64,000 nucleotides of DNA from Haloquadratum walsbyi J07HQW1 (lineage in GTDB: Archaea > Halobacteriota > Halobacteria > Halobacteriales > Haloferacaceae). The stretch spans positions 951,974 to 1,015,973 of the forward strand of contig KE356560.1 in the NCBI GenBank assembly GCA_000415965.1. The letters run 5' to 3'. A program made the position numbers and the translations under genes. Shown piece after piece: positions 25,963 to 35,577 of the stretch. The notes under the pieces were generated by a model that made no database searches, was not told the DNA's origin, and worked only from the letters and a program-made list of their open reading frames with translations. Each line of letters opens with the position of its first letter. The stretch's first letter is position 1.

Positions 25963-27339
25963 ATGTTCGAACAACGTGGTCAGGAAGAACAAGACACGAC
26001 TCAGCTCCCGACAGAAGCACCAGTATCAGTTACACCCAGGGCGTGTGCTGTGACTGCTGTTACCGCCGGTGTCACTGCAGCGCATCCCGATCAAGTCCTT
26101 TCAGACACAATCACACGAAAAGGCGAGATACTCTCAATTGCTGATAACCAATATGATTTATCCAAATACGAGGAAGTGGTTATCCTCGGTGGTGGGAACG
26201 CTGCCGGTAGTATTGCACAGCACCTGACGACGGTCGTTGATGATTACCTCACCGGAGGAATTGTCATCACTGATAATCCCGTTGATGCTGATCCAGTCGA
26301 TGTTGTTACTGGAACCCACCCGCTTCCAAGCACCGCGAACATGACTGCTGCTGAGCAAATGCGTTCTTATGCCCGTGATTGTGCTGTTGATACTCTCGTT
26401 CTTGCTGTGATTACTGGGGGCGGAAGTGCACTTTTATCAGCACCGGTTGAGCGTATCGATGAATCTGCGCTACGGACGATAACGCAGGAGTTGATTCAGT
26501 GTGGAGCACCAATAAGCCGTATTAACGCCGTCCGAAAGCATATTTCGACAATCAAGGGCGGACAGCTGGCACGTGCACTTACCCCAGCTCAAACAATTGG
26601 TCTCATCTTCAGTGACGTCACATCAGGTGACCCCAGCGTCGTTGCCAGTGGTCCCTTGTCGCCAGACGCATCGACATATACAGACGCGCTCACAACCCTC
26701 CGTGAGTATGACGTCAACACGCCGGAGTCTGTTCGTATACATCTCCAGCGCGGTGCTGACGGTGATATCGACGAGACACCGTCCGAGCAGTCCGCACCAG
26801 CATTCGACTCAACGACAACGATTACCCTTGCAGACGGGATGACTGCACTTACTGCCGCAGCAAAAACATGCTCAGATCTTGGCTATGAACCATTGATTCT
26901 CTCTTCGTCTATTCGCGGGGAGGCACGTGAGGCGGCAAAAACACACGTCGCGATTGCAGAGGAAATCCAGCGAAACAACACTCCAACTGACCCGCCAGCA
27001 GCGATTCTGACCGGTGGTGAAACAACTGTCACCGTCACAGGCGATGGAATCGGTGGTCCAAATCAGGAGTTCGCACTCGCAGCGGCAATCGAACTCCCTT
27101 CACATACAGCATTGTGTGCGATTGATACTGATGGATTTGATGGTCCAACTGACGCCGCTGGTGCGACTGTGACAGCGACGACTGTCGATGAGCCATCGAC
27201 GGCTCGTACAGCACTCAATGCAAACAATGTGTACCCATTTCTCGATGACCATGCCGCATTAATGCTGTCAACAGAGGGAGCGACTGGGACGAATGTGAAT
27301 GATCTTCGTGTTCTGACCGTCCTAACGGAAGATACTTAA
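25963..27339 (+). CDS. Glycerate 2-kinase (MOFRL family)
   Basis: Converts glycerate to 2-phosphoglycerate. 458 residues, near family length. It has an N-terminal DUF4147-type domain with VILGGGNAAGSIAQ and VITGGGSALLSAP, SRINAVRKHISTIKGGQLA (lysine and arginine at the active site), and a C-terminal MOFRL domain with ILTGGETTVTVTGDGIGGPN then QEFALAAAI and CAIDTDGFDGPTDAAGA. It could feed glycerate from a non-phosphorylated sugar route into glycolysis and so relate to gdh 5 kb away, but it is not in the same operon. Confidence 0.88.
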   Translation: MFEQRGQEEQDTTQLPTEAPVSVTPRACAVTAVTAGVTAAHPDQVLSDTITRKGEILSIADNQYDLSKYEEVVILGGGNAAGSIAQHLTTVVDDYLTGGIVITDNPVDADPVDVVTGTHPLPSTANMTAAEQMRSYARDCAVDTLVLAVITGGGSALLSAPVERIDESALRTITQELIQCGAPISRINAVRKHISTIKGGQLARALTPAQTIGLIFSDVTSGDPSVVASGPLSPDASTYTDALTTLREYDVNTPESVRIHLQRGADGDIDETPSEQSAPAFDSTTTITLADGMTALTAAAKTCSDLGYEPLILSSSIRGEAREAAKTHVAIAEEIQRNNTPTDPPAAILTGGETTVTVTGDGIGGPNQEFALAAAIELPSHTALCAIDTDGFDGPTDAAGATVTATTVDEPSTARTALNANNVYPFLDDHAALMLSTEGATGTNVNDLRVLTVLTEDT

Positions 27340-27366
27340 CGGTTCTAATGACATATAATTACACGT

Positions 27367-28338
27367 ATGCAGGAGAGTTTCCCTGAATATCTCGATGTCG
27401 ATTACACCGACGGCAACGAGGAGACAGCAGCCGACTATCCAACGATTGAATCAAAAATTGAGAAGGCAGTTGCAGTAACTAAGCGCGGTCTTGAAGAGTA
27501 TGAGAATCCGGTTGTGATGTGGACCGGTGGCAAAGACTCGACACTAACGCTGTATTTCATCGAAGAGGTGGCTCGTCAGCATGGTCTTGAGACACCACCA
27601 ACAGTGTTTATTGACCATTTCCAACACTTTGATGAAATCCATGATTTTGTTGATCGGTGGGCAGATGCCTGGGATCTTGATGTAATCTATGCTCAGAATG
27701 ACGACATTGGTGAGTATGTTGATGAGCATGATCTTGAACCGGGCGATGAAATTCCCGTTGGGGACCTTTCAGAGCACAATCAACATCATGTCCGCGACCT
27801 GCTTGAGTATGAAGAAGATACGTTCCCCTTCTTACTTGACACGTATGTTGGCAATCATCTTCTGAAAACAGTAGCACTGAATGACACACTTGAGAGTTAT
27901 GACGTTGATGGAGTCATCTCTGGTGTTCGCTGGGATGAACAAGAAGCCCGTGCTGAGGAAACATTCTTTTCATCACGGCATGACCCGGATATCTATCCAC
28001 CACATGACCGTATCCAGCCGATTCTCCAGTTTGATGAACGTGCAGTTTGGGAAACATTTTGGGACTTCGTCGTCCCAGATACTGTCTCTGGGTATCCTGA
28101 TGAAGGGTATGTGCCAACCGGTGCTGATGACCTCCCGAATGGCGTGACTGTGGATGATGTTCCCGTTTCGCCGAAATACTTCGCTGGGTTTCGCTCACTC
28201 GGTAGTGAAGTTTCAACGGAGAAAACAACTGAAGAACCAGCGTGGCTGCAGGATGTCGAAAATACCACAGAACGGGCTGGTCGCGCACAAGATAAAGAGG
28301 ACCTAATGGAACGTCTTCGCGATCTCGGCTATATGTAA
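27367..28338 (+). CDS. PAPS reductase / CysD-like PP-loop protein
   Basis: 323 residues of the adenine-nucleotide alpha hydrolase (PP-loop) superfamily. The ATP pyrophosphatase motif VVMWTGGKDSTLTLYFIEEV is near 49-68, followed by VFIDHFQHFDEIHDF. The later DGVISGVRWDEQEARAEETF is typical of the PAPS-reductase/CysD group. It lacks the C-terminal cysteine motif of classical CysH, so sulfate reduction is not certain. ATP sulfurylase subunit 2 or a sulfur-transfer role are alternatives. It begins 27 bp after the glycerate kinase and is probably cotranscribed. Confidence 0.78.
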   Translation: MQESFPEYLDVDYTDGNEETAADYPTIESKIEKAVAVTKRGLEEYENPVVMWTGGKDSTLTLYFIEEVARQHGLETPPTVFIDHFQHFDEIHDFVDRWADAWDLDVIYAQNDDIGEYVDEHDLEPGDEIPVGDLSEHNQHHVRDLLEYEEDTFPFLLDTYVGNHLLKTVALNDTLESYDVDGVISGVRWDEQEARAEETFFSSRHDPDIYPPHDRIQPILQFDERAVWETFWDFVVPDTVSGYPDEGYVPTGADDLPNGVTVDDVPVSPKYFAGFRSLGSEVSTEKTTEEPAWLQDVENTTERAGRAQDKEDLMERLRDLGYM

Positions 28339-28966
28339 TATCGACTGTACTGACGTTGTCCCTCGGTTTAACTTTGATCTAGATCTTTCCATGTGAAAAT
28401 TCCAATTGTTGCTATTAGCACTCACAGGTATTAAACTAGGTTTCGGATTGGCACGGATCATTCATCTGCCTGACGCGATACACCCACATCCAAGCGATGA
28501 ATCCAAGTGGATGACCCACTCTCTCAGCTCTCAGCTCTTCGCTCTCAGTTGCCAGAAGCAGATCCAATGTGAGTGGATTTTTCGGCGAAGATTCCTGTCA
28601 ACGCCGACTGTATTTTGAGATTGAGACGTCATTCGTTGTGTGCTCTAGGACATCCACGGCCCAATTATCCTTTTTATTTATTATTTCCCTTTGGAGATTA
28701 AGCCTCCTAGCTGAGATATGGTGAACTGATAAGAGCGCCTATTATCATCCTCTATGCGGAGTTTTAATCATATTCATATCGGACGATTTGATGATTTTTA
28801 TTATAGTGGCTTTCGGGGGACCTCTTGATACTCGAATTGCACCCGCTGGTTGTTCTTCGTGAGTTGGATTCCACTCTTTATCTTTAGACAAAATATTATA
28901 TATTCACTCGAATAATAGTATACTAATTAGATAGAGTATGCGGTATCATCAGCAATACGCTATATC
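28339..28966. other. Gene-free AT-rich gap
   Basis: I find no convincing coding frame or RNA gene. There is a short direct repeat near 28520-28550 (CTCTCAGCT units). The last 100 bp before dph6 are very AT-rich, which would hold its promoter. Confidence 0.5.
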
Positions 28967-29722
28967 ATGAACCCATCAGATGACAACCAATCTCAGCGGG
29001 CGTCGAATCGCTGGGTAAGCCTCTTTTCAGGTGGCAAAGACTCTTCATGGGCATTATATCGCGCGCTTGAGGATGGGCGTGATGTCACGCACCTACTCAC
29101 TGTCCACCCGAGTACAGATTCATATATGTATCATGTTCCCGAAACGGGACTCGCTCGGCTCGCGGCCGAGAGCGCTGGAATCGAATTGATTGAGATCAAT
29201 CCCGATGACTTCGACGCATCAAATGCAGTCGATGCAGCCACACAGGGCGATCGCGAATTAAAGCCACTTGAGGATGCGCTTGAGGAACTTGATGAAACGC
29301 TTTCGGGGGGTATCACCGGCGTCACCGCCGGCGCAGTTGAGAGTGAATTTCAGACGAACCGAATCCGAGGAATGTGTGACCGACTTGATATCGAACTCTT
29401 TGCCCCACTGTGGCAGCGTGACCCAGTAACGCTCGGTGAGAAGATGATCGATGCAGGATTCGAGATTACAATTATCCAGGTCGCAGCGCGCGGTCTCGAT
29501 GCTTCATGGCTCGGACGGACTCTTGATACTGAGACATTGTCGGAGCTCATTACGCTGAATGATCGGTATGGGGTTCATGTGCTCGGCGAGGGTGGTGAAT
29601 TTGAGACGTTTGTAACTGATGGTCCGCATCTGTCACGACCGATTGAACTTGAATACACGACAGTCTGGGAGGGCACACACGGTTACATTGATGTGACAAA
29701 TGCGACGCTTGGATCCACATAA
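28967..29722 (+). CDS. dph6: Diphthine--ammonia ligase
   Basis: Last step of diphthamide formation on translation factor aEF-2: amidation of diphthine using ATP. 251 residues. The PP-loop WVSLFSGGKDSSWALYRAL is at 16-34. The family-specific GITGVTAGAVESEFQTNRIR and HVLGEGGEFETFVTDGP are present. Archaeal Dph6 is about 220-250 residues, so the length fits. It is the second PP-loop enzyme in this stretch. Confidence 0.9.
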   Translation: MNPSDDNQSQRASNRWVSLFSGGKDSSWALYRALEDGRDVTHLLTVHPSTDSYMYHVPETGLARLAAESAGIELIEINPDDFDASNAVDAATQGDRELKPLEDALEELDETLSGGITGVTAGAVESEFQTNRIRGMCDRLDIELFAPLWQRDPVTLGEKMIDAGFEITIIQVAARGLDASWLGRTLDTETLSELITLNDRYGVHVLGEGGEFETFVTDGPHLSRPIELEYTTVWEGTHGYIDVTNATLGST

Positions 29723-29864
29723 CGACGATCATCAGATATGTCAACCTGTGATTTCAACTGATAGCGCTGAAATCCGAGCCGTTTGAACTGCCAGAGTGGT
29801 TTAACCGAAACGAATACGACCGAATTGATATCTCAAATTTACTCTTAGTTGCAGATCAAAGAGA

Positions 29865-30400
29865 CACCGATTGACATCTTCTTCCGCGTAAACACAGAGG
29901 AATCCTGAGCGGTGGAGATTGCAGGGTTGCAGAACCACCGAACCCCAATACGGTGAGAATCCGTGGGGATGATTATGAACTGTGACGGGTAGAGTGGAGT
30001 GGGACTGCTGGTGTCGAGAGTGCCACATCTCAGCCCCCGGGACTCCTATCCCTTATCGTCCGTCAATTTCGGACTCCCAGAGTTGGTTTTGCTTCGGGGA
30101 GTCCGGCAGACCTCAACGGACACGGACTTGGAGTTACTTTCTGTGGTGCTTTCAAGCAGTCAACTCCGGTCGAACCCTGTGAGGATTCGCCGGTCATCGA
30201 CTGGGTCCGATTATTGCTTGGTTGCTTGCGGCGGGCAGGCCGCCATCGTCGGACTCGGCGGAATCGCTCCGTTCCCAGCCTGATTCGTCTCTACAGGATT
30301 AGTTGCCTGCCAGTTGAAACGAGTGGGTAGAAATCTCAATTAGCAGTCGGGCATGGATTGCGTCCGGGTTGTCGGATTCATCCTGCGGCTCAAGCCGCAG
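29865..30400 (-). pseudogene. Decayed tnpB 3' end with hairpin
   Basis: On the minus strand, one frame near 29870-29940 reads GSATLQSPPLRIPLCLRG then RRCQS, matching in position the tail GFPPPSDMGGCQS of the tnpB at 15819. A shared stretch GGAGTTACTTTCTGTG near 30130 also occurs at 15998-16014 in that gene. A perfect hairpin, CTGCGGC, TCAA, GCCGCAG, lies at 30381-30398. The element is beyond repair. The rest of 29723-30465 has no gene. Confidence 0.6.
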
Positions 30401-30465
30401 GGATTCTCCTTGCTATTCATAATAACAGTAATGAGCGAAAGTCAATCTGGTCACTGTGATGATTG

Positions 30466-31428
30466 TCAGTGACGGATTTGTGAGTACGATCCAACGAGTG
30501 TTTCAGTGAGATCAACCGCTTCAATGCTGCTTTCTTCATCAATCACACTATCACTGATCGTCGCAGTATTAATCTCGGTATTTTCAAATACGACCGTTCG
30601 TTCAAGCTCAGAATCAACAACAGATGCCCCAGACATCAGATGAACATTACTGCCAAGCGTTGAGTCTTCGACAGTCGCTGTTTCATCGACAAACGTCTCT
30701 CCATCAAGATACCATGATACAGCATCAAGATAACTCTCTGGTGTTCCAATATCGAACCACGCACCATCGAATGTAAATGCATGTACAGACCCCCGATCTT
30801 GCAGCCACTGCATTAACCATCCGGGCTCATCAGGATTATTCCCGTCTGCAAGATACGTTTCAAAATCGGGGAGGGTCTCTGCTGGGAATGCATAGCATGC
30901 AATCGAGACAAGCGTGCTCTGTGGATTGTCCGGTTTTTCCTGAAAGTCGATTACTCGATCATCATCAAGCTGGACAAGTCCGTATGACGATGCACGATCT
31001 TTCGACCCAACATCGTATGCAGCCAGACACGGTGTTCCCCTTGATTCAAAGAAATCGACGAACTCACCGAGGTCGAATGAAAGTAAATTATCACCAGCAA
31101 CAACAACAAGATCATCTGAAACGTTCTCGCGATCAATTAATTGCTCAAGCGCACCGACGACCCCGAACTTTTCATCTTCCTCGCTCGTGTCCTCAACGGA
31201 TAATGTCGGCTTTTCATACGGTGATGACTCGATATATGACTCAAAATCGTCGGCAAATCGTTCATTTGTGCTGACAAATACCTCATCGACCCGGGTATCA
31301 GCCTCAAGATCCTCAAAAATAATATCAATAACAGTCCCATCACCAACTGGAAGGAACATCTTGGGTCGATCTTTGGTTATTGGCCACATCCGTGTTGCGT
31401 ACCCACCTGCGAGAACGACTGCTTTCAT
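30466..31428 (-). CDS. Sugar nucleotidyltransferase
   Basis: Makes an NDP-sugar from a sugar 1-phosphate, probably for S-layer glycoprotein or exopolysaccharide. 320 residues. The N-terminal nucleotide-binding VVLAGGYATRMWPITKDRPK with the catalytic lysine region is followed by KMFLPVG, VVVAGDNLLSFDLGEFVDFF and FDIGTPESYLDAVSWYL. The C terminus (VDETATVEDSTLGSNVHLMS onward) is a short left-handed beta-helix. It resembles archaeal glucose-1-phosphate thymidylyl- or uridylyltransferases; substrate unknown. No glycosyltransferases adjoin it. Confidence 0.85.
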   Translation of the reverse strand: MKAVVLAGGYATRMWPITKDRPKMFLPVGDGTVIDIIFEDLEADTRVDEVFVSTNERFADDFESYIESSPYEKPTLSVEDTSEEDEKFGVVGALEQLIDRENVSDDLVVVAGDNLLSFDLGEFVDFFESRGTPCLAAYDVGSKDRASSYGLVQLDDDRVIDFQEKPDNPQSTLVSIACYAFPAETLPDFETYLADGNNPDEPGWLMQWLQDRGSVHAFTFDGAWFDIGTPESYLDAVSWYLDGETFVDETATVEDSTLGSNVHLMSGASVVDSELERTVVFENTEINTATISDSVIDEESSIEAVDLTETLVGSYSQIRH

Positions 31429-31531
31429 AGCCTAGGACTCTCTCTGGAGTGACAAGTATGTTTCCAAACAATATGAAACGACAGTGGATTGTCCTGAGAT
31501 ATATATTCTCCCGGAGTCGCTATCGATATGA

Positions 31532-31975
31532 ATGGACAATAATAATCTCCAATCTAACACAGAGGACGCTCACTCTCATACAGAATCAGCGAATCGATCA
31601 GCATCTGAGACGCCCACACGATCACAGTCGGGGGAGAATGATCCAAACACAGTCGATTCTGATAAAAACACAACAGTGCGATCAGACACGCATACAACGC
31701 GAGAGCATATCAAAGCCGAAATCCAAACAACACCACGAACAGCCTCAGAGTTGGCAACGATAGTCAATACGGCTCGTAGTGCTATCTTTGGACATATCAA
31801 TCATATCGCGCAGAGCGTTGACTCAGCCTCTAATGAGCGATTTTTAGTCGCCCCTCCAACATGTGAACGCTGTGGCTTCGATCAGTTTGATGATCCTCTC
31901 AATAACCCATCACGCTGTCCAGAGTGTCGCTCTGAGCGAATATCGGAGCCAGAATTTGTTATTGAACCCCGTTGA
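31532..31975 (+). CDS. HTH plus zinc-ribbon transcriptional regulator (COG3357 type)
   Basis: 147 residues. The first 55 are a serine/threonine/asparagine-rich disordered region. Residues 60-100 form an HTH (TPRTASELATIVNTARSAIF). Residues 108-137 form a zinc ribbon, CERCGFDQF then CPECRSERI. The layout fits COG3357-type archaeal predicted regulators. The target is unknown. It ends 8 bp from the convergent phosphoribosyltransferase gene. Confidence 0.82.
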   Translation: MDNNNLQSNTEDAHSHTESANRSASETPTRSQSGENDPNTVDSDKNTTVRSDTHTTREHIKAEIQTTPRTASELATIVNTARSAIFGHINHIAQSVDSASNERFLVAPPTCERCGFDQFDDPLNNPSRCPECRSERISEPEFVIEPR

Positions 31976-31983
31976 TACAGTAT

Positions 31984-32550
31984 CTAGTCGTCGCCGCTGG
32001 AGTCTACAATAACGACTGTCCCGTCCGTAACGCGGACATTGATGAGAGTCTTAACATCATGATTACTCTCATCAAGTTCGTTTGGACCAGCTTTCTTGAT
32101 GACAGCGACGGTATCAACGACTTCTGCTCCGATTTCATCAAGTGCATCGAGCACTGCTCGCATTGTTCCGCCTGTGGAGAGCACATCATCGAGAACAAGC
32201 ACTCGCTCGCCGTCATTGACATCATTGATATACATTTCATTCTCAGCATAACCTGTTTGTTGACTGAGTGAAACTTCACCCTCCAACCCATATTGACGCT
32301 TTCGGATGACAACGAGTGGAATATCAGTCATCAGCGACACAGCCGTCGAGATGTGAATTCCCATCGCTGCTGGCGTGACAATCTTATCAACATTGTCAAC
32401 CTCAACTTTCCGAATGATCTTGATGACAATTTCACGGAGCAACTCCGGTCGTAATACTGGAACGCCGTCACTGACCGGGTGTACAAAATATTCATACTCT
32501 CCTTTTTCAATAATCGGCGCCTCAAGCAGCGATTGCTGCAGCTGATCCAT
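31984..32550 (-). CDS. hpt: Hypoxanthine/guanine-type phosphoribosyltransferase
   Basis: Purine salvage enzyme joining a base to PRPP; 188 residues, archaeal HGPRTase/adenine-PRT-like. It shows [40 protein letters not shown] and the PRPP loop [20 protein letters not shown]. Exact base specificity (hypoxanthine, guanine or adenine) is not settled from sequence. It complements the de novo purine genes in the window. Confidence 0.85.
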   Translation of the reverse strand: MDQLQQSLLEAPIIEKGEYEYFVHPVSDGVPVLRPELLREIVIKIIRKVEVDNVDKIVTPAAMGIHISTAVSLMTDIPLVVIRKRQYGLEGEVSLSQQTGYAENEMYINDVNDGERVLVLDDVLSTGGTMRAVLDALDEIGAEVVDTVAVIKKAGPNELDESNHDVKTLINVRVTDGTVVIVDSSGDD

Positions 32551-32639
32551 GTCGACGGTACTCTATGTCATATATAAAAGCTGACGATTCAACCTGTCCC
32601 GACGTGTTCTGTCTGCTTTTACTCGCACATTGTATGATT

Positions 32640-32890
32640 CCTCTGGTCGATGACACCCTCCCGCCTTTGATTATAGTTATCTCACGTGACTCTGAATTGG
32701 ACATCTTCCTCTGGCGGAAGCCAGGAAATCTTGAGCGTTGGAGATTGTCGGTTTGCGGTCTCATCAAGCTCCAGACAGTAAGAACTCATATCGACGCTCA
32801 CGGACTGTGGCGGGAGGGACACAGACAGGAACTGTGGAGAGCTGTGATATTCTCAACCGTACTCGGACGCATAGTGTTGTTTGTGTGATT
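32640..32890 (-). pseudogene. Orphan tnpB 3' end
   Basis: On the minus strand the stretch near 32690-32760 reads TANRQSPTLKISWLPPEEDV, in the same spacing as the tails of the tnpB relics at 15819 and 29865. It is bounded by GC-rich debris up to 32890. The remainder of the gap 32551-33085 shows nothing else recognisable. It is too short to encode a protein. Confidence 0.45.
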
Positions 32891-33085
32891 GGGCGCGATG
32901 GATTTCAACGGAATTGAACCAATAGAGTAAGTAAAATAAGCCAACTCCGACCCTCGACGTGTTAACAATATATTTAATCAGATTTGCCGAACAAGCTATC
33001 TGCAGTTTCTCGCATATATTTATTAACAGCCATGCCCTTGAGGAATCTCTCATATCACTGAACAACACAGAGTACAGCACGTAGT

Positions 33086-33517
33086 TCAACGAACTGGTGC
33101 TATCGATGTTGCAAGCGTCGTTCCTCGGTTATGATTCGCTGATTTCCAGACAATCCGAACCGTCTGACCGCTCCATTTTCCGGTCGTTATGATATATTGT
33201 GCTGTATCTCCAACACTGAAGTGCTTATCTTCACCCGCAACAGCAACAAAAGATGATTGAGCAGCAAATTCAGTGTTACTCACGAGCGCAAGCTGTTTTG
33301 GATCAATTGCATCGCCATTCGAATGCCTGATTGAAACAGTTGTATCATTAATATACGTGAACGAGAGAGTCGCCTGCGGGGCTGTGTCACTGAGTTGGTC
33401 ACCGAAATTCAATACAAATCCACCAACCACAGTCGCAAGCAGTACTGTAATTGCAATCATCAAGATGACTCCTATAACCGGCGATACACCCCGCTCATCT
33501 GACCGATAATCTCGCAT
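33086..33517 (-). CDS. Archaeal type IV pilin (PilA-like)
   Basis: 143 residues, secreted and assembled as a pilus subunit. The N terminus MRDYRSDERG then VSPVIGVILMIAITVLLATV is the class III signal peptide with cleavage after the RG, followed by the hydrophobic helix that packs the fibre core. The rest is a beta-rich domain with few charges (FTYINDTTVSIRHSNGDAID). It stands alone; no pilB/pilC is seen nearby. A role in adhesion is the usual one. Confidence 0.88.
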   Translation of the reverse strand: MRDYRSDERGVSPVIGVILMIAITVLLATVVGGFVLNFGDQLSDTAPQATLSFTYINDTTVSIRHSNGDAIDPKQLALVSNTEFAAQSSFVAVAGEDKHFSVGDTAQYIITTGKWSGQTVRIVWKSANHNRGTTLATSIAPVR

Positions 33518-33732
33518 AACGACTGATTATCTCCTCGTTTTCGTATTTGTATGTATTCTCTATCCGTCCACGCTACCCGCTCACTGATCAGCACTCGGTG
33601 TTATCTGAATGTGATATTCACACACAATCGAACGGAAGACGTATTTGGATGCTGCAGCAATTATCAATCACGTATGAGCCGAGATCCCGATGACGTACGA
33701 TCACCGGTCGTCCACGCCGGAGGTGGGTAACA

Positions 33733-34920
33733 ATGGCGGGTAGCACCGCAAATAATGCGTATTCTCGTCTGCTCGTCCCTGTGAGAGATTCGACAACGAT
33801 TCGGAATACCGTCGCATATGCGATTCGTGCTGCTGAATCAGCAGCAACAACGGCGAATAAGGACCCAACTGTCCACTTCGTGTATCTCTCACGACAGCGA
33901 GCACTTGATGACGACGCTGCTGATACTATCTCTTCGGCTGATGAATTTTTAGAGCGTGTTTCTGTGTGGGCTAATGAAGATGCAAATGATATCCAATCAG
34001 ACTCAATCGTCGAATCAGCGGGTTCTGCGGATGTCGATACCACCGATGAGACCACTGTTACGGTCGAAACAGCACTACTTGGGACGGATCAATATTTGTT
34101 TAGTCCTGCTGACTTTGCCGAGATTACTATTGACTACGCTGAAAGACATGATCTTGATCGGATCATTATCGACCCCGAATACCAACCTGGCGGCGGAGCA
34201 CCAATGCTTCGATCATTTGAAACAGCACTCACGCAGGCAGACCGTCCTGTTGAGGAAGCCCCGGTTGAACGCCGAACGAGTCGATCACGGATTACAACTC
34301 CCTCGACGCTGACCAAGGGTCTTATTACATTTGTTATTTGTAATGTATTTTATCTCCTCATTGCTGGGTCACTCACTCCGTTTAATCTGTTAACTGGCTC
34401 AGTGACTGCACTTGCTGCGTCAATCGCATTCGCTAATATTACGTTTACTGCCTCACCAGGGATCAGAAAAACTGGTATCCGCGTGCTTCGAATTGGTCTG
34501 TTTATTCCATACCTTCTGTGGGAGATTGCAAAAGCGAACCTTGCTATTGCGTATATCATTCTTCATCCCTCACTTCCAATCGATCCACAGATGCAACAGT
34601 TTCGTGCTGGCGTCAGAGGGGCACTTCCCGTGATGACGCTTGCAAATAGCATCACACTCACTCCCGGAACATTGACAGTTGATGTTGATGATGACGGACT
34701 CTATATTCACACGTTGACGGAAAGCGCACGCGCTGATCTGAGTGCTGGTGGGCTCGAACGAGCCGTTCGATTCGTCTTCTATGGACGAGCAGCCACCCAG
34801 TTTCCGGCACCAACAGAGCGTAATAGCATCCTTTCAATTCCGACGGATACCGAGTCTGAGCTCAACACAGATATTATCCCTGAGTCATCTTCATCACAGA
34901 CGCCACAGGAGGCTGATTAA
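33733..34920 (+). CDS. mnhE: Mrp antiporter subunit E with N-terminal Usp-like domain
   Basis: First gene of a nine-gene Mrp-type Na+/H+ antiporter operon. The 395-residue protein is more than twice the usual MnhE. Residues 1-185 are soluble and resemble a universal-stress (UspA-like) fold (AYSRLLVPVRDSTTIRNTVA, HDLDRIIIDPEYQPGG). Residues 195-350 are MnhE proper, with helices at LITFVICNVFYLLIAGSL and LTGSVTALAASIAF, then LPVMTLANSITLTPGTLTVD. The C terminus is acidic and disordered. The stop overlaps the next start (TAATG). Confidence 0.85.
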   Translation: MAGSTANNAYSRLLVPVRDSTTIRNTVAYAIRAAESAATTANKDPTVHFVYLSRQRALDDDAADTISSADEFLERVSVWANEDANDIQSDSIVESAGSADVDTTDETTVTVETALLGTDQYLFSPADFAEITIDYAERHDLDRIIIDPEYQPGGGAPMLRSFETALTQADRPVEEAPVERRTSRSRITTPSTLTKGLITFVICNVFYLLIAGSLTPFNLLTGSVTALAASIAFANITFTASPGIRKTGIRVLRIGLFIPYLLWEIAKANLAIAYIILHPSLPIDPQMQQFRAGVRGALPVMTLANSITLTPGTLTVDVDDDGLYIHTLTESARADLSAGGLERAVRFVFYGRAATQFPAPTERNSILSIPTDTESELNTDIIPESSSSQTPQEAD

Positions 34921-35246
34921 TGACTGTATCTATCGCAACTGTTATACAGGCTACTTTCGGGGTAAGCTTGAACCAACCAGTTGAGGCTGTATTTATTGGC
35001 GCTGCTATTATTCTTGTTCTGTCGGCAGTCATACTTTCATATCGAATCGTCTCTGGACCAACAATGCAGGATCGAGTCATCGCAGTAAACAGTGTTGGGA
35101 CAACAACGGTGGTCGTCTTGGCACTCCTTGCAGCAGCTCTTGACCGTCCCGGCTTTCTCGACATTGCCCTAGTGTATGCAATGTTAAACTTTCTGATGAG
35201 TATCGCAATCTCGAAATTCACCGTTGAGCGCGGAGGCGTGATCTGA
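34920..35246 (+). CDS. mnhF: Mrp antiporter subunit F
   Basis: 108 residues, three membrane helices: VEAVFIGAAIILVLSAVILS, VGTTTVVVLALLAAALD and FLDIALVYAMLNFLMSIAIS. The motif YRIVSGPTMQDRVIAVNSVG is typical of MnhF/PhaF. It begins at the ATG formed by the mnhE stop (TAATG) and is followed one base later by mnhG, so translation is coupled. Confidence 0.9.
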   Translation: MTVSIATVIQATFGVSLNQPVEAVFIGAAIILVLSAVILSYRIVSGPTMQDRVIAVNSVGTTTVVVLALLAAALDRPGFLDIALVYAMLNFLMSIAISKFTVERGGVI

Positions 35247-35247
35247 T

Positions 35248-35577
35248 ATGTCACCCTTCGATATCGTTGCGATTATCCTCGTTCTTATCGGGACATTCTT
35301 TGGGATTGTTGCTACCATTGGTGTCATTCGACTTCCCGACCTGTATACTCGCGCGCATGCTACCTCAAAAAACGACACCCTTGGTATTGTGCTTACACTC
35401 ACCGGTGTTGCACTGGTATTCGGGACTGGCGTGACAACCGCAAAAACAGTCCTCCTTGCGATATTTGTCTTTATTACAAACCCGACGGCTGCACACGCAA
35501 TTACGCGCGCAGCATACGATCAGAATATCGTCCCGTGGACAGCAGACACGGAAGTAAAAACGGAGGGTGATGATTAA
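35248..35577 (+). CDS. mnhG: Mrp antiporter subunit G
   Basis: 109 residues, three membrane helices (DIVAIILVLIGTFFGIVATI and two later). The MnhG hallmark GVIRLPDLYTRAHATSKNDT is followed by LGIVLTL. FVFITNPTAAHAITRAAY is also diagnostic. The stop overlaps the start of the next gene by 1 bp (TAATG). Confidence 0.92.
   Translation: MSPFDIVAIILVLIGTFFGIVATIGVIRLPDLYTRAHATSKNDTLGIVLTLTGVALVFGTGVTTAKTVLLAIFVFITNPTAAHAITRAAYDQNIVPWTADTEVKTEGDD

Noticed and set aside
33618..34055. Minus-strand frame opposite mnhE
   Set aside because: Shadow of the mnhE coding strand; no family character and no promoter.
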